Translations under genes and position numbers: made by a program
The notes under the pieces: model-generated
What the model saw: only the letters and a program-made list of their open reading frames with translations
Databases searched by the model: none
What the model was told of the DNA's origin: nothing
Shown here: piece after piece, positions 42,387 through 52,907 of the stretch
Numbering within the stretch: the stretch's first letter is position 1
How the letters are laid out: the number at the start of each line of letters is the position of its first letter
NCBI GenBank assembly: GCA_029268145.1
Contig: JAJUHA010000001.1
Span: 1-64,000, forward strand
Direction of reading: 5' to 3'
Source: Sphingomonadaceae bacterium
GTDB lineage: Bacteria > Pseudomonadota > Alphaproteobacteria > Sphingomonadales > Sphingomonadaceae
DNA length: 64,000 nt

Positions 42387-44762
42387 ATGGAACGGCGCAT
42401 GGCAGCGACCGCGGCCGGATTGCTCGAGGCGGCCCCGTGGCGGCGCCGCGCGGTCTCCTCGCGGGCTGACCAGGTGCGGCGGGCGGTGGCGGCATTCGCC
42501 GCGCGGCTGCGGTCGGTGGCGGTGGGCCTGCTGCTGGTCGGGCTCGCCGTGGCGCTCGGGCTCGCGCTCTGGAGCCACAATCCGGCCGATCCCTCGCTCA
42601 ATACGGCAACCGCCAGGACGGCGTCCAACCTGCTCGGGCGTCCGGGGGCCCTGGTCTCCGACCTTCTCCTCCAGCTTCTCGGCCTCGCGTCGCTGGGCCT
42701 CATCCTCGTCCTTGCCGGACAGGGCGTGCGCCGCCTGCTCGGCTGGCCGACGAGGCGGCCTCTCCCGGCGCTTGGTCTCGGCATCGGCGGGGTCCTGCTC
42801 CTTGCGGCGGGCGCCGGGCTGCTGCGCCAGGCCCCCGTCGCCGGGGCGGAGCTGACGGCGGGCGGGCTCGTCGGCCATCTGGCGCAGCGCGCGAGCCTCG
42901 CGCTGGCGCACGCAATCCCCGCCGAACCGCTGCTCGTGGCAACGGCTGGCGGGCTCGGCCTGGGGCTCGCCGGCCTCCTGCTCGCCGGCCTCGGCGGAGA
43001 CATTCGCCCGCGCCTGCCTGCCAGATCCGCCTGGCTTCGCCGCGGCGCGCGCGCGCCGGCGGCGGAGGCCGTGGCAGCCGGGCCGGATCTTCCCGAAGAC
43101 CCCGTGGCGCGGCGCGCGCCCGTGGTGCCTGCCGAGCCGTCGCCGGCGCCGATGGTGGTGCGGCCGCGCGCGGCCGGCCCCTCGCAGCGGGCCGAACGCG
43201 AGCGCCAGCCGAGCCTGATGCTTGGCGACCGGGCGCTCCTCCCCCCGCTCTCGCTGCTCAAGCCCCCGCCGCCCGTGACCGGCAGCGTCGACGAGGCGGC
43301 GCTCACCCAGAATGCGCGCCTGCTGGAGGCGGTCCTCGAGGATTTCGGCGTGCGCGGCGCCATCGTCGGGATCTCGCAGGGGCCGGTCGTGACCCTCTAC
43401 GAGCTCGAGCCGGCGCCGGGCATCAAGGCCAGCCGCGTCATCGGGCTTGCCGACGACATCGCCCGGTCGATGAGCGCGGTCTCCGCGCGGGTGGCGGTCA
43501 TCCCCGGCCGCAACGTCATCGGGATCGAGCTTCCCAACCGGCGGCGCGAGATGGTGGTGCTGTCCGAGCTGATCGCCAGCGACGCGTTCGAGCATGGCCG
43601 CGGGTCGCTTCCGCTGGTTCTCGGCAAGGACATCGCGGGCTCGCCGGTCATCGCCGATCTCGCGCCCATGCCCCACCTGCTGATCGCCGGCACCACCGGC
43701 TCGGGCAAGTCGGTCGGGCTCAATGCGATGATCCTCTCGCTCCTCTACCGGCTGCGGCCCGAGGACTGCCGGCTCATCCTCATCGACCCGAAGATGCTCG
43801 AGCTTTCGGTCTATGACGGCATCCCGCACCTGCTCGCGCCGGTCGTCACCGAACCGGCCAAGGCGATCCGGGCGCTCAAGTGGGCGGTCGAGCAGATGGA
43901 GGACCGCTATCGCAACATGACCCACATCGGCGCGCGCGGGCATGCCGCCTACAACGAGCGGGTGCGCGAGGCGATCCGCAAGGGCGAGAGCTTCACGCGG
44001 CGCGTCCAGACCGGCTTCGATGCCGAAGGGAATCCCGAGTATGAGGAAGTGACGCTGCGGCTGGAGCCGCTGCCGCTCATCGTCATCGTGGTCGACGAGA
44101 TGGCCGACCTCATGATGACGGCGGGCAAGGAGGTCGAGTTCCTCATCCAGCGGCTCGCCCAGAAGGCACGCGCGGCCGGCATCCACCTCATCATGGCGAC
44201 GCAGCGCCCTTCCGTCGACGTGATCACCGGGGTCATCAAGGCCAATCTGCCGACGCGGATCAGCTTCCAGGTGACGTCGAAGATCGACAGCCGCACCATC
44301 CTCGGCGAGCAGGGGGCCGAGCAGCTGCTGGGCAAGGGCGACATGCTGTACATGCCGGGTTCGAACCGCATCGTCAGGGTCCATGGCCCGTTCGTCTCCG
44401 ACGAGGAGGTGGAGGCGGTGGCCCGCCACTGGCGGGCGCAGGGCACGCCCGACTATGTCGACAGCGTGACCGAGGAGCCCGATGGCCCCGACGGCTTCGA
44501 GGACATGCCGCGGGCGGTGGCCGGCGGCGGCCGCCAGGGAGCGATGGCCGTTGCCGGAGACGGCGATCTGCTCTCGCAGGCCATCCAGGTGGTCGCGGTG
44601 TCGCGCAAGGCGACCATCTCCTATCTCCAGCGCACGCTGCGCGTGGGCTACAATTCGGCGGCCCGGCTCATCGAACAGATGGAACAGATGGGCCTTGTCT
44701 CAGCGCCGGATCATGTCGGCCGCCGCGAAGTGCTGATGGACGAGGCCGGCAACCGGATCTGA
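42387..44762 (+). CDS. ftsK: DNA translocase FtsK
   Basis: 791-residue septal DNA pump coupling chromosome segregation to division. Four N-terminal membrane helices (about 45-200), a short Pro/Ala linker (about 215-300), then the motor: Walker [18 protein letters not shown], Walker [43 protein letters not shown], and the C-terminal gamma winged helix [30 protein letters not shown] 42387 or 42399. Standard alphaproteobacterial form with a short linker. Confidence 0.96.
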   Translation: MERRMAATAAGLLEAAPWRRRAVSSRADQVRRAVAAFAARLRSVAVGLLLVGLAVALGLALWSHNPADPSLNTATARTASNLLGRPGALVSDLLLQLLGLASLGLILVLAGQGVRRLLGWPTRRPLPALGLGIGGVLLLAAGAGLLRQAPVAGAELTAGGLVGHLAQRASLALAHAIPAEPLLVATAGGLGLGLAGLLLAGLGGDIRPRLPARSAWLRRGARAPAAEAVAAGPDLPEDPVARRAPVVPAEPSPAPMVVRPRAAGPSQRAERERQPSLMLGDRALLPPLSLLKPPPPVTGSVDEAALTQNARLLEAVLEDFGVRGAIVGISQGPVVTLYELEPAPGIKASRVIGLADDIARSMSAVSARVAVIPGRNVIGIELPNRRREMVVLSELIASDAFEHGRGSLPLVLGKDIAGSPVIADLAPMPHLLIAGTTGSGKSVGLNAMILSLLYRLRPEDCRLILIDPKMLELSVYDGIPHLLAPVVTEPAKAIRALKWAVEQMEDRYRNMTHIGARGHAAYNERVREAIRKGESFTRRVQTGFDAEGNPEYEEVTLRLEPLPLIVIVVDEMADLMMTAGKEVEFLIQRLAQKARAAGIHLIMATQRPSVDVITGVIKANLPTRISFQVTSKIDSRTILGEQGAEQLLGKGDMLYMPGSNRIVRVHGPFVSDEEVEAVARHWRAQGTPDYVDSVTEEPDGPDGFEDMPRAVAGGGRQGAMAVAGDGDLLSQAIQVVAVSRKATISYLQRTLRVGYNSAARLIEQMEQMGLVSAPDHVGRREVLMDEAGNRI

Positions 44763-44822
44763 GCACCCTTCCGGGCGCTTCTGAGAGGTCGCACCAGGCC
44801 CGGCCCGTGCGACTGTCCGCGC

Positions 44823-46451
44823 ATGGGAGGAGGTGCAGCCACGAGTCCGGCCGGGCAGGCGGAGCGCGCAGGCGCGGGCCAGAGCGCGGCCGACATCCTG
44901 GTCATCGGCAGCGGCGCGGCCGGGCTTGCCGCCGCGCTTGCGGCCGCCACGGAAGGCGCGCGTGTCTGCGTGCTCGAGCAGGCGGAGACGATCGGCGGGA
45001 CAACGGCGGTCTCGGGCGGAGTCATCTGGGCACCGGCCGACCCGGACGATCGCGCCGAGGCGCTCGCCTATCTGTCGAGCCTTGCCCCGCGCGCCGACCC
45101 CGACCTGCTGCGCACCTTCATCGACGAGTCCCTCGCGGTGCTGGAAGCGCTCGAGGCCCACTCCGGGCTGCGCCTGCGCCCGCTTGCCGGCTATCCCGAC
45201 TATCATCTCGACCGGCCCGGAGCGCGGGCCGGGGGTGGCCGCGCGCGCTGCTCCGGGCTCTTCCCCTTCGCAAGGCTCGGCGCGATGGCCGAGCGCATCG
45301 CCGCCCACGATCCCTTCCCCCTGGCGCTGGCCGAGACTCCCCTCGGCGGCGGCTCCGGAGTCGATGCCGCGGTGCTTGCCGACCGGCTCGCCAGCGACAC
45401 CCGCGGCTTCGGCCAGTCGCTGCTCGGCCATCTCGTCGCGGCATTGCAGGCGCGGGGCGTGGAGATCGCAACCGGCTGCGCCGTGACCGGCCTGCTCGTC
45501 GAGCATGGCCGGGTGGCCGGAGTCGCGCTCGCCGACGGGGGCAAGAGAAGCGCGCCCCTTGGAGTCATCCTCGCCACCGGCGGCTTCGAGTGGAACCCGG
45601 CAATGGCAGCGGCGTTCCTGCGCGGGCCGATGACGGCGCCCGCCTCGCCGCCCGCGGCGACGGGCGACGGGCTGGTACTCGCCATGCGGGCCGGGGCCGC
45701 GCTCGGCCACATGACCGAGGCCTGGTGGTGCCCGGTCATCGTCAACGGCCGCTGGCCGGATGGATCCCCGCGTGCTGCGCCCGTGCTGATCGAGCGGACC
45801 ATGCCGGGCACGCTTATGGTCAACCGGCATGGCAGACGGTTCGTGAACGAGGCGATCAGCTACGATCGGATGGCCGGCGCCCTCCATGTCCGCGATCCGG
45901 CCACCCATGATCACCCCAACCTGCCCTGCTGGCTGATCCTCGACGAGGCCGCGCGGCAGCGGATGCCGGTTGCCGGCGCCAGCCCGGCCGCGCCACCGCC
46001 GCCCTTCATGGTCTCGGCCGATGGTCCAGGCGCGCTCGCTGCCGCGCTCGGCATCGATCCGGCCGCGCTGGAGGCGACCATCGCGCGGTTCAACACCCAT
46101 GCGCGGCGCGGCGAGGACCCGGACTTCCACCGCGGCGCCAGCCCCTACGACCGCTTCTACGGCGACCGCAGCCGCGAGGGCGCGCGCGCGACCCTGGGGC
46201 CGCTGGAGACGCCGCCGTTCCACGCCGTCCGGCTGGAGCCGGGCCTGCTGGGAACCTGCGGCGGCGCGCGGACGGACACGTCGGCGCGCGTTCTCGACCA
46301 TGGGGGCGGCATCATCCCAGGTCTCTACGCGGCCGGGAACGTCATGGCCTCGCCCACCGGGGGCGTCTATGCCGGCGCCGGCGGCACGCTCGGTCCGGCC
46401 CTGACCTTCGGCTGGATCGCCGGCCGGCACGCGGCACGGAGGGGCAATTGA
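44823..46451 (+). CDS. FAD-dependent dehydrogenase, fumarate reductase/ketosteroid dehydrogenase-like
   Basis: 542 residues of the FAD_binding_2 family: ILVIGSGAAGLAAALAAA (about 26-43), VLEQAETIGGTTAVSGGVIWAPA, GVILATGGFEWNP, a catalytic-type segment RFVNEAISYDRM, and the C-terminal GLYAAGNVMASPTGGVYAGAGGTLGPALTFG. SGGVIWAP and the C-terminal glycine-rich motif are typical of 3-ketosteroid-1-dehydrogenases and relatives in actinobacteria and sphingomonads. The substrate is not predictable. The following NmrA gene overlaps it in TTGA, so both form a pair. Confidence 0.85.
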   Translation: MGGGAATSPAGQAERAGAGQSAADILVIGSGAAGLAAALAAATEGARVCVLEQAETIGGTTAVSGGVIWAPADPDDRAEALAYLSSLAPRADPDLLRTFIDESLAVLEALEAHSGLRLRPLAGYPDYHLDRPGARAGGGRARCSGLFPFARLGAMAERIAAHDPFPLALAETPLGGGSGVDAAVLADRLASDTRGFGQSLLGHLVAALQARGVEIATGCAVTGLLVEHGRVAGVALADGGKRSAPLGVILATGGFEWNPAMAAAFLRGPMTAPASPPAATGDGLVLAMRAGAALGHMTEAWWCPVIVNGRWPDGSPRAAPVLIERTMPGTLMVNRHGRRFVNEAISYDRMAGALHVRDPATHDHPNLPCWLILDEAARQRMPVAGASPAAPPPPFMVSADGPGALAAALGIDPAALEATIARFNTHARRGEDPDFHRGASPYDRFYGDRSREGARATLGPLETPPFHAVRLEPGLLGTCGGARTDTSARVLDHGGGIIPGLYAAGNVMASPTGGVYAGAGGTLGPALTFGWIAGRHAARRGN

Positions 46452-47380
46452 CCACTCTCATCCTCGGGGCGACCGGCGACCAGGGCCAGCCGCTGGTGCG
46501 AAGGGCGCTGGCCGCCGGGCTTGCCGTGCGCGCGGGCACCAGGCAGCCGGACGCCTTTCCCGCCCTGGCGGACGTGACCCCGGTTCGCGCCGTGCTGACC
46601 GAGGCGGAAAGCATCGCCGCGGCGGCGCAGGGCGCGCGCGCCATCCTCATGCACCTGCCCTTCACCTTCGACCGGGCGGAAGCGCGGGCCATGGGCGCGG
46701 CCATCGCGCAGGGCGCGAAGGCGGCCCGGGTGGAGCGGATCGTCTTCCACACCAGCTGCGTGGTGATGGACGAGGACCTCGGCATCGACGGCCATGATGG
46801 GCGGCGCGACATCGAGGCAGCGCTTGCCGCAAGCGGCGTGCCGACGACCTTCCTGCGCTCCACCGTCTTCATGGAGAACATGATCCGGCCCTGGGTGAAG
46901 CCGGCGATCGTGCGCCACGGCGTCTTCGCCTATCCGGCCGGGCCGGAGCTGCGGATCTCGTTCGTGACCCTCGAGGATGTCGCCGAGGCCATGGTGCGCG
47001 CCCTGCGCGTCGGCCTTCCGGAACGGGTGCTGCTTGGCGGCCCGGAGGCGCTGACCGGCGACATGGTGGCCGAGCGGCTCTCGGCCGCGACGGGAAGGCC
47101 GATCCGGTTCCAGAGCCTGAGCCCGGACGAATTTGCCCGCCGGATGAGCCTGCTGGTGACCGGCTCGGTTGAGGTCGAGAAGGGCGGGCTTTACGACCGG
47201 ATGGCCGAATTCTACCGCTGGTACAACCGCACGGAGCCGAGCCCGCTGGTTGCCGACCTCGAGGCCTCGACTGCTGCTCTCGGGCGAAGGCCGACCACGC
47301 TCCTTGACTGGGCCCGGCGCCAGGACTGGAGAAGCGCGGACGGCCGTGGCGGCAAGGAGGAGGCCGGGGATCGGAGCTGA
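46448..47380 (+). CDS. NmrA-like NAD(P)-binding protein
   Basis: 310 residues: LILGATGDQGQPLVRRALAAG (NAD(P) motif at the very N-terminus), VERIVFHTSCVVMDEDLG, TFLRSTVFMENMIRPWV, FVTLEDVAEAMVRAL and a C-terminal helical part. An atypical SDR of the NmrA type; members act as redox sensors or reductases. It begins at TTG 46448, overlapping the flavoprotein stop (TTGA). A second NmrA-like gene lies in the catabolic cluster at 59.2 kb. Confidence 0.82.
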   Translation: MTTLILGATGDQGQPLVRRALAAGLAVRAGTRQPDAFPALADVTPVRAVLTEAESIAAAAQGARAILMHLPFTFDRAEARAMGAAIAQGAKAARVERIVFHTSCVVMDEDLGIDGHDGRRDIEAALAASGVPTTFLRSTVFMENMIRPWVKPAIVRHGVFAYPAGPELRISFVTLEDVAEAMVRALRVGLPERVLLGGPEALTGDMVAERLSAATGRPIRFQSLSPDEFARRMSLLVTGSVEVEKGGLYDRMAEFYRWYNRTEPSPLVADLEASTAALGRRPTTLLDWARRQDWRSADGRGGKEEAGDRS

Positions 47381-47476
47381 CGGCCTGGGCCTGCGGGCGC
47401 CGGAGCGCGGCCGGGGTTGCAGGCGATGCGGCATCCCGCTAGGCGCGCCTCTCCCGTTCGGCGGCCGGTCTCTTGC

Positions 47477-47566
47477 GGAGAGGTGGCAGAGTGGTCGAAT
47501 GCGGCGGTCTCGAAAACCGTTATGGGTGCACGCCCATCGAGGGTTCGAATCCCTCCCTCTCCGCCA
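47477..47566 (+). tRNA. tRNA-Ser (CGA anticodon)
   Basis: Acceptor GGAGAGG (47477-47483), D arm GGCAGAGTGGTCGAATGC, anticodon loop TCTCGAAAA with CGA, a long variable arm (TTATGGGTGCACGCCCATCG), T arm GGTTCGAATCC, closing CCTCTCC, discriminator G and encoded CCA (47564-47566). Class II tRNA of 90 nt. Confidence 0.96.
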
Positions 47567-47664
47567 CCATCCCGCCGCGTCTCCTGGCCTTCCTGGGGCA
47601 ATCCTCACGTCTCATCCGGCCAGAACCCAAACCTGCGATGGCGTGCTGACCTCGTTGCTGCCAA

Positions 47665-47697
47665 CGCGAGGCCGAGGCGCCGAGCCTCGGCCTCGCG
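47665..47697. repeat. Large perfect inverted repeat
   Basis: CGCGAGGCCGAGGC (47665-47678) and GCCTCGGCCTCGCG (47684-47697) form a perfect 14-bp stem with loop GCCGA. No T-tract follows on either strand. It lies about 100 nt after tRNA-Ser and may stop or process the tRNA transcript. Confidence 0.7.
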
Positions 47698-48048
47698 CAG
47701 CACTTCGCCAGGGCAGTCCAGACCGCGGGCCGGCATGATCGGGCGGCGCCATGCGTCCGGTTTTCGTGGGCAGCCACTCCCTGCACCGGTCTCCCCTCCC
47801 GGTCCTTGCACATGCGGACCCGAATGAAGCAGCGAGGTCCGCAGGCAAGGCATCGACTGGATCTCTGAATCTCGAAATCCCTCCCCTCGTCTCGGGACGG
47901 GATCCAGAAATGACAGGAAAGGATCACTGTTCAGCAAACCAGGCATTATTGACCGTGACAGACATCGTCGTGGATTGATCCCCGAAAGGAACTGAGGAGG
48001 AATTCGGGTGGTCGCCATACAAGGAAAAGGCATTGAGGTCATGGCACT

Positions 48049-48082
48049 CTGTCATAATACCGACATGGGTGGCGCCTAGGGC
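48049..48082 (+). promoter_or_regulatory. Pho box and promoter of pstS
   Basis: CTGTCATAATACCGACAT at 48049-48066 is a PhoB box: first half CTGTCAT perfect, second CCGACAT at the correct 11-bp period. Eleven bases on, TAGGGC (48077-48082) can serve as -10, so PhoB would replace the -35 contact. Predicts phosphate-starvation induction of pstSCAB. The leader to pstS would be about 170 nt. Confidence 0.75.
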
Positions 48083-48256
48083 TGGTGATGGTCACCAGGC
48101 GGCCGTGGCGCATCGCGAGGCGTGCCGGAACCGGCAGGCGGGGTGCGTTGCGGGGCGTGCTCCGCGAGCGGCTTGCGTGGCTTCCGCGAGCGGTGCCAGG
48201 GCATCCTGGCTGTGACATTCGGTGCGGCCGCGGGGTTCGAACAGGAGGACCGGTGC

Positions 48257-49312
48257 ATGGCGAGGAGGGTTGGGCGCGCAGTGGCCCTGGCGGCGCTTTC
48301 GCTCTTCGCTGCCTGCGGGGACGGCAGGAAGGGCGAGGGCGGGAGCGGCTCGATCCAGATCCGCATCGTCGGCTCGTCGACCGTCTATCCCTATACGGCA
48401 GCCGTGGCCGAGCAGTTCCGTCTGCGCTATCCGCAGTTCCCGGCGCCGATCATCGAGTCGACGGGAACGGGTGGGGGCATCAAGCTGTTCTGCGATGGCA
48501 AGGGCACCAATGCGCCCGACGTGGCCAATGCGTCACGCCGGATGAAGGCGAGCGAGTTTGCGCAGTGCGCGGCCAACGGCATCGGCGAAGTCATCGAGAT
48601 CCAGGTCGGAATGGATGGCCTGACGCTCGCGCGGGCGCGCTCCGGCCCCGATTTCGGGCTGAGCGAGCGCGACATCTACTCCGCGCTGGCCGCCACCCCC
48701 TTCGGCAGGCCGCAGACGGCCCGCACCTGGAAGGACGTCAACCCGGCGCTGCCGGCCACGCGCATCGAGGTGATCGGCCCCCCTCCGACCTCGGGCACGC
48801 GCGACAGCTTCAACGAGATGTTCATGGAGGATGGCTGCCTGACCGAGCCGGCCATGAAGGAGCTGAAGGCGACCGACGAGGGACGCTTCAAGGCCGTGTG
48901 CGCGGCGGTGCGCGAAGATGGCATGTTCGTGGAGGGTGGCGAGAACGACAATCTGATCGTCCAGAAGCTGTCGGGCAACCCCAACGCGGTCGGCGTGTTC
49001 GGCTTCAGCTACCTCGAGGACAATCTCGACCGGGTGAAGCCGGTGACGATCAACGGAGTCGAACCGACCTTCGAGACGATCGGCGCCGGCCAGTATCCCG
49101 GCGCCCGGGCGATGTACATCTATGTTCGCGCCGATCGCGCGCGGTCCAAGCCAGGGCTGAAGCAGTTCCTTGCGGCCTATGCCACAGAGGCGGCGTGGGG
49201 CCCCGATGGCTATCTCGAGGCGCGCGGCCTGACCCCTTCGCCCGATGCGGTGCGCGCGGCCAACGCGAAGGTTGCGCGGGAGCTCATCCCTCTGGACCCG
49301 GCGCAGCTGTGA
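48257..49312 (+). CDS. pstS: Phosphate ABC transporter substrate-binding protein PstS
   Basis: 351-residue periplasmic phosphate-binding lipoprotein: lipobox LFAAC with Cys20, IVGSSTVYPYTAAVAEQF, IIESTGTGGGIKLFCDG, DVANASRRMKASE, PPTSGTRDSFNEMF (phosphate loop) and GVFGFSYLEDNLD. It is of the longer PstS type found in Alphaproteobacteria. AGGAGG at 48243-48248 fixes ATG 48257; the open frame upstream is not used. First gene of pstSCAB. Confidence 0.94.
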   Translation: MARRVGRAVALAALSLFAACGDGRKGEGGSGSIQIRIVGSSTVYPYTAAVAEQFRLRYPQFPAPIIESTGTGGGIKLFCDGKGTNAPDVANASRRMKASEFAQCAANGIGEVIEIQVGMDGLTLARARSGPDFGLSERDIYSALAATPFGRPQTARTWKDVNPALPATRIEVIGPPPTSGTRDSFNEMFMEDGCLTEPAMKELKATDEGRFKAVCAAVREDGMFVEGGENDNLIVQKLSGNPNAVGVFGFSYLEDNLDRVKPVTINGVEPTFETIGAGQYPGARAMYIYVRADRARSKPGLKQFLAAYATEAAWGPDGYLEARGLTPSPDAVRAANAKVARELIPLDPAQL

Positions 49313-49373
49313 GCCTGCGGTTGCGATCGGCGCGGCGGCGGGACGTGGCGGCCGGGATGCACGGGAGCCGCGC

Positions 49374-50597
49374 GTGAGCCCGTGGTTCCTGCTGCTGGCG
49401 ACGCTTGGCCTCGCCGTCCTCGGCTTCTTCCTCGGCCGCGCCAGGGCGCGCGCCTTCGCCGTGACGGGCCCGCGGGCGTGGCGCCAGATTCATTCCCGGC
49501 CGGTGTTCCACGGCTGGTTCATGGCGCTCGCCATCTTCATTCCGGCGGCCCTGTTCCTCGCGCTGTGGCTCGCGACCGGCCAGGTCGGCCCCGGCATCGT
49601 CGGCCCCGTCGTCGTGGCCGCCGCGGCGATGGCGGGCGGGGCGTGGGCCTTCAGCCGGCTCGAACCAGGCTTCCGTGCGCGCACCTGGGTCGAGCGGATC
49701 CTCATGGGGCTTCTCATCCTGGCCTCGCTCATCGCCATCCTCACCACGGCCGGCATCATCTTCAGCCTGATCTTCGAGTCCCTGCGCTTCTTCGAGCGCG
49801 TGCCGCCAACCGAGTTTCTGTTCGGCCTGCGCTGGTCGCCGCAGACCGCGATCCGGGCCGACCAGATCGGCTCGTCGGGGGCCTTCGGCGCGGTGCCCCT
49901 CTTCTGGGGCACCATCTTCATCGGGGCGATCATCGCCATGGCGGTGGCCGTGCCGCTGGGGCTGCTTTCGGCCATCTACCTCAACCAATATGCCTCGCGC
50001 ACTGCGCGCAAGATCCTGAAGCCGGTGCTGGAGGTGCTCGCTGGCGTGCCCACCGTGGTCTATGGCTATTTCGCGGCCCTGACGGTCGCACCTGCGGTGC
50101 GGCAGCTGGGGATCTCGCTGGGGATCAGCGATGCCTCCTCGGAGTCGGCGCTGGCCGCTGGCCTCGTCATGGGCATCATGATCATCCCCTTCGTGTCGTC
50201 GATGGCGGATGACGCGATCACGGCGGTGCCGCGCGCAATGTCGGACGGCAGCCTGGCGCTCGGCGCCACGAAGTCGGAGACCATCCAGCGGGTGCTCATT
50301 CCCGCCGCGCTGCCGGGTGTCGTGGGCGGAATGCTTCTCGCCGTAAGCCGTGCCATCGGCGAGACCATGATCGTGGTGATGGCCGCCGGGCTGGCCGCCA
50401 ACCTCACCATCAACCCCTTCCAGTCGGTGACGACCGTGACGGCGCAGATCGTGCAGCTGCTGACCGGTGACCAGGAGTTCGACAGCGCCAAGACGCTCTC
50501 CGCCTTCGCGCTCGGCCTGGTGCTGTTCCTGATCACGCTCATGCTCAACATCTATGCGCTGCGCATCGTGAAGACGTATCGCGAGGCCTACGAATGA
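49374..50597 (+). CDS. pstC: Phosphate ABC transporter permease PstC
   Basis: 407 residues. An N-terminal extension with two extra hydrophobic segments (FLLLATLGLAVLGFFLG; WFMALAIFIPAALFLAL) precedes the permease core FWGTIFIGAIIAMAVAVPLGLLSAIYLNQY, the EAA loop DDAITAVPRAMSDGSLALGATKSETI and PAALPGVVGGMLLAVSRAIGETM. The start is GTG 49374, 61 nt after pstS; no in-frame ATG fits. The stop overlaps pstA (ATGA). Confidence 0.92.
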   Translation: MSPWFLLLATLGLAVLGFFLGRARARAFAVTGPRAWRQIHSRPVFHGWFMALAIFIPAALFLALWLATGQVGPGIVGPVVVAAAAMAGGAWAFSRLEPGFRARTWVERILMGLLILASLIAILTTAGIIFSLIFESLRFFERVPPTEFLFGLRWSPQTAIRADQIGSSGAFGAVPLFWGTIFIGAIIAMAVAVPLGLLSAIYLNQYASRTARKILKPVLEVLAGVPTVVYGYFAALTVAPAVRQLGISLGISDASSESALAAGLVMGIMIIPFVSSMADDAITAVPRAMSDGSLALGATKSETIQRVLIPAALPGVVGGMLLAVSRAIGETMIVVMAAGLAANLTINPFQSVTTVTAQIVQLLTGDQEFDSAKTLSAFALGLVLFLITLMLNIYALRIVKTYREAYE

Positions 50598-51901
50598 GCA
50601 CGCGCGCCGAAGCCCTGCCCGCAGCCCCGGCTTCGGGGCGCCCGCCCACCGACTGGAAGAGCCCCGACATGGTGGCGCGCGTGAAGCGGCGATACCGCTC
50701 GGAAACGATCTTCCGGTTCATCGGGCTTGCCGCCCTCGTCTTCGCGGTCGGCTTCCTTGCGCTTCTGCTCGCCACCATGCTGCGCAGCGGCCTGAGCGGC
50801 TTCGTGCAGACCCAGGTGAAGGTCTCGGTGGAGCTCGACCCGACGCTGCTCGAACTCGGCTCGGATCGCTCCGGTCAGGCGCTGCTGAATGCCGACTATC
50901 TCAGTGCCTACGCCCGCGGCCTGCGCGAGAGCCTGGGTCCGGCCGGCCCGGACATCGCCTCGGCCAATGGCTGGACCGCCCTGCGCGAGATGGTGATGGC
51001 CGACCCGACGCTCCTCGGCAGGACGGTCGAGATCTGGGTGCCTGCACGCAGCGCCTTCGACCAATATGCCAAGGTCGGCATCGACCCCGACATCCCGCCG
51101 GAACTCGCCCCGGTGTCGTCCGAGCAGATTGCCGCGTTCGAGCGATTGAGCGAGCAAGGCCGGATCCGCACGTCGCTCAACCGCACCCTGCTCTTCTCGG
51201 GCGATTCCACCACGCCGGAGGCAGCGGGCATCTGGGGCGCCTTCATCGGGTCGCTGCTGACCATCGCCGTGACGCTGGCGCTGGCCTTCCCGGTGGGGGT
51301 GCTCTCGGCGGTCTATCTCGAGGAGTTCGCCCCGCGCAACCGCCTGACCGACTTCATCGAGGTTTCGATCAACAATCTCGCTGCCGTCCCTTCCATCATC
51401 TTCGGCCTGCTGGGCCTGGCCGTGTTCCTCAACACCATGGGCCTGCCGCGCTCCGCCCCTCTGGTCGGCGGACTGACGCTGGCGCTGATGACCCTGCCGG
51501 TCATCGTGATCGCGGCCCGTGCGGCCATCAAGTCGGTGCCGCCATCAATCCGGGACGCCGCACTGGGCATCGGCGCCAGCCGCCTGCAGACGGTGTTCGA
51601 ACATGTGGTGCCGCTCGCCCTGCCCGGAATCCTCACCGGCACGATCATCGGCGTGGCGCGGGCCCTGGGCGAGACCGCGCCGCTCCTCATGATCGGCATG
51701 CGCGCCTTCATCGTCGATGCGCCCCGCAGCATCACCGATCCCGCGACCGTGCTGCCCGTCCAGATCTTCCTCTGGTCGGACAATGTCGACCGCGGCTTCG
51801 TCGAGAAGACATCGGCAGCAATTCTCGTTCTCCTCGTGCTGCTCCTTCTCATCAACGGTGTTGCCATCTATCTTCGCAACAAGTTCGAGCAGAAATGGTG
51901 A
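50594..51901 (+). CDS. pstA: Phosphate ABC transporter permease PstA
   Basis: 435 residues. After one N-terminal membrane helix comes a roughly 150-residue periplasmic insert (about 65-210, rich in charged residues), then the permease core [49 protein letters not shown], the EAA loop [29 protein letters not shown] and ALGETAPLL. The DUF3333-like insert is a normal feature of this alphaproteobacterial PstA type. Overlaps pstC by ATGA. Confidence 0.92.
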   Translation: MSTRAEALPAAPASGRPPTDWKSPDMVARVKRRYRSETIFRFIGLAALVFAVGFLALLLATMLRSGLSGFVQTQVKVSVELDPTLLELGSDRSGQALLNADYLSAYARGLRESLGPAGPDIASANGWTALREMVMADPTLLGRTVEIWVPARSAFDQYAKVGIDPDIPPELAPVSSEQIAAFERLSEQGRIRTSLNRTLLFSGDSTTPEAAGIWGAFIGSLLTIAVTLALAFPVGVLSAVYLEEFAPRNRLTDFIEVSINNLAAVPSIIFGLLGLAVFLNTMGLPRSAPLVGGLTLALMTLPVIVIAARAAIKSVPPSIRDAALGIGASRLQTVFEHVVPLALPGILTGTIIGVARALGETAPLLMIGMRAFIVDAPRSITDPATVLPVQIFLWSDNVDRGFVEKTSAAILVLLVLLLLINGVAIYLRNKFEQKW

Positions 51902-51905
51902 ACCC

Positions 51906-52715
<810 letters not shown>

Positions 52716-52907
52716 GCCGCGGCGGCCGGGGCGGTGCCCGCGGCGCGCGCCCGGCGGCGACCGGGGTGGCCGGCCGACCCGACGGCAGCAGCGCCGCGCC
52801 CCGCCGGGACATCCCCGGGCTGCCCACCAGCGCGCCCGCCGGCGCCTTTCCGGCTGTGGACGGCCGGGAGATGGCCCGGGCAGCAGGGAGATGCCGGCCA
52901 CACCCGT

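Larger units (their letters stand above)
47567..48256. other. 690-bp intergenic region between tRNA-Ser and pstS
   Basis: No convincing gene. Open frames on both strands (for instance a 75-codon frame at 47751-47978 and several minus-strand frames) lack ribosome sites and recognisable protein character. The stretch 47880-48060 is clearly less GC-rich than its surroundings and carries the pst promoter region; a large inverted repeat (47665-47697) lies near its left end. Confidence 0.6.

Noticed and set aside
47751-47978. 75-codon ORF between tRNA-Ser and pstS
   Set aside because: No ribosome site, no recognisable protein features, and it runs into the AT-richer promoter zone of pstS.
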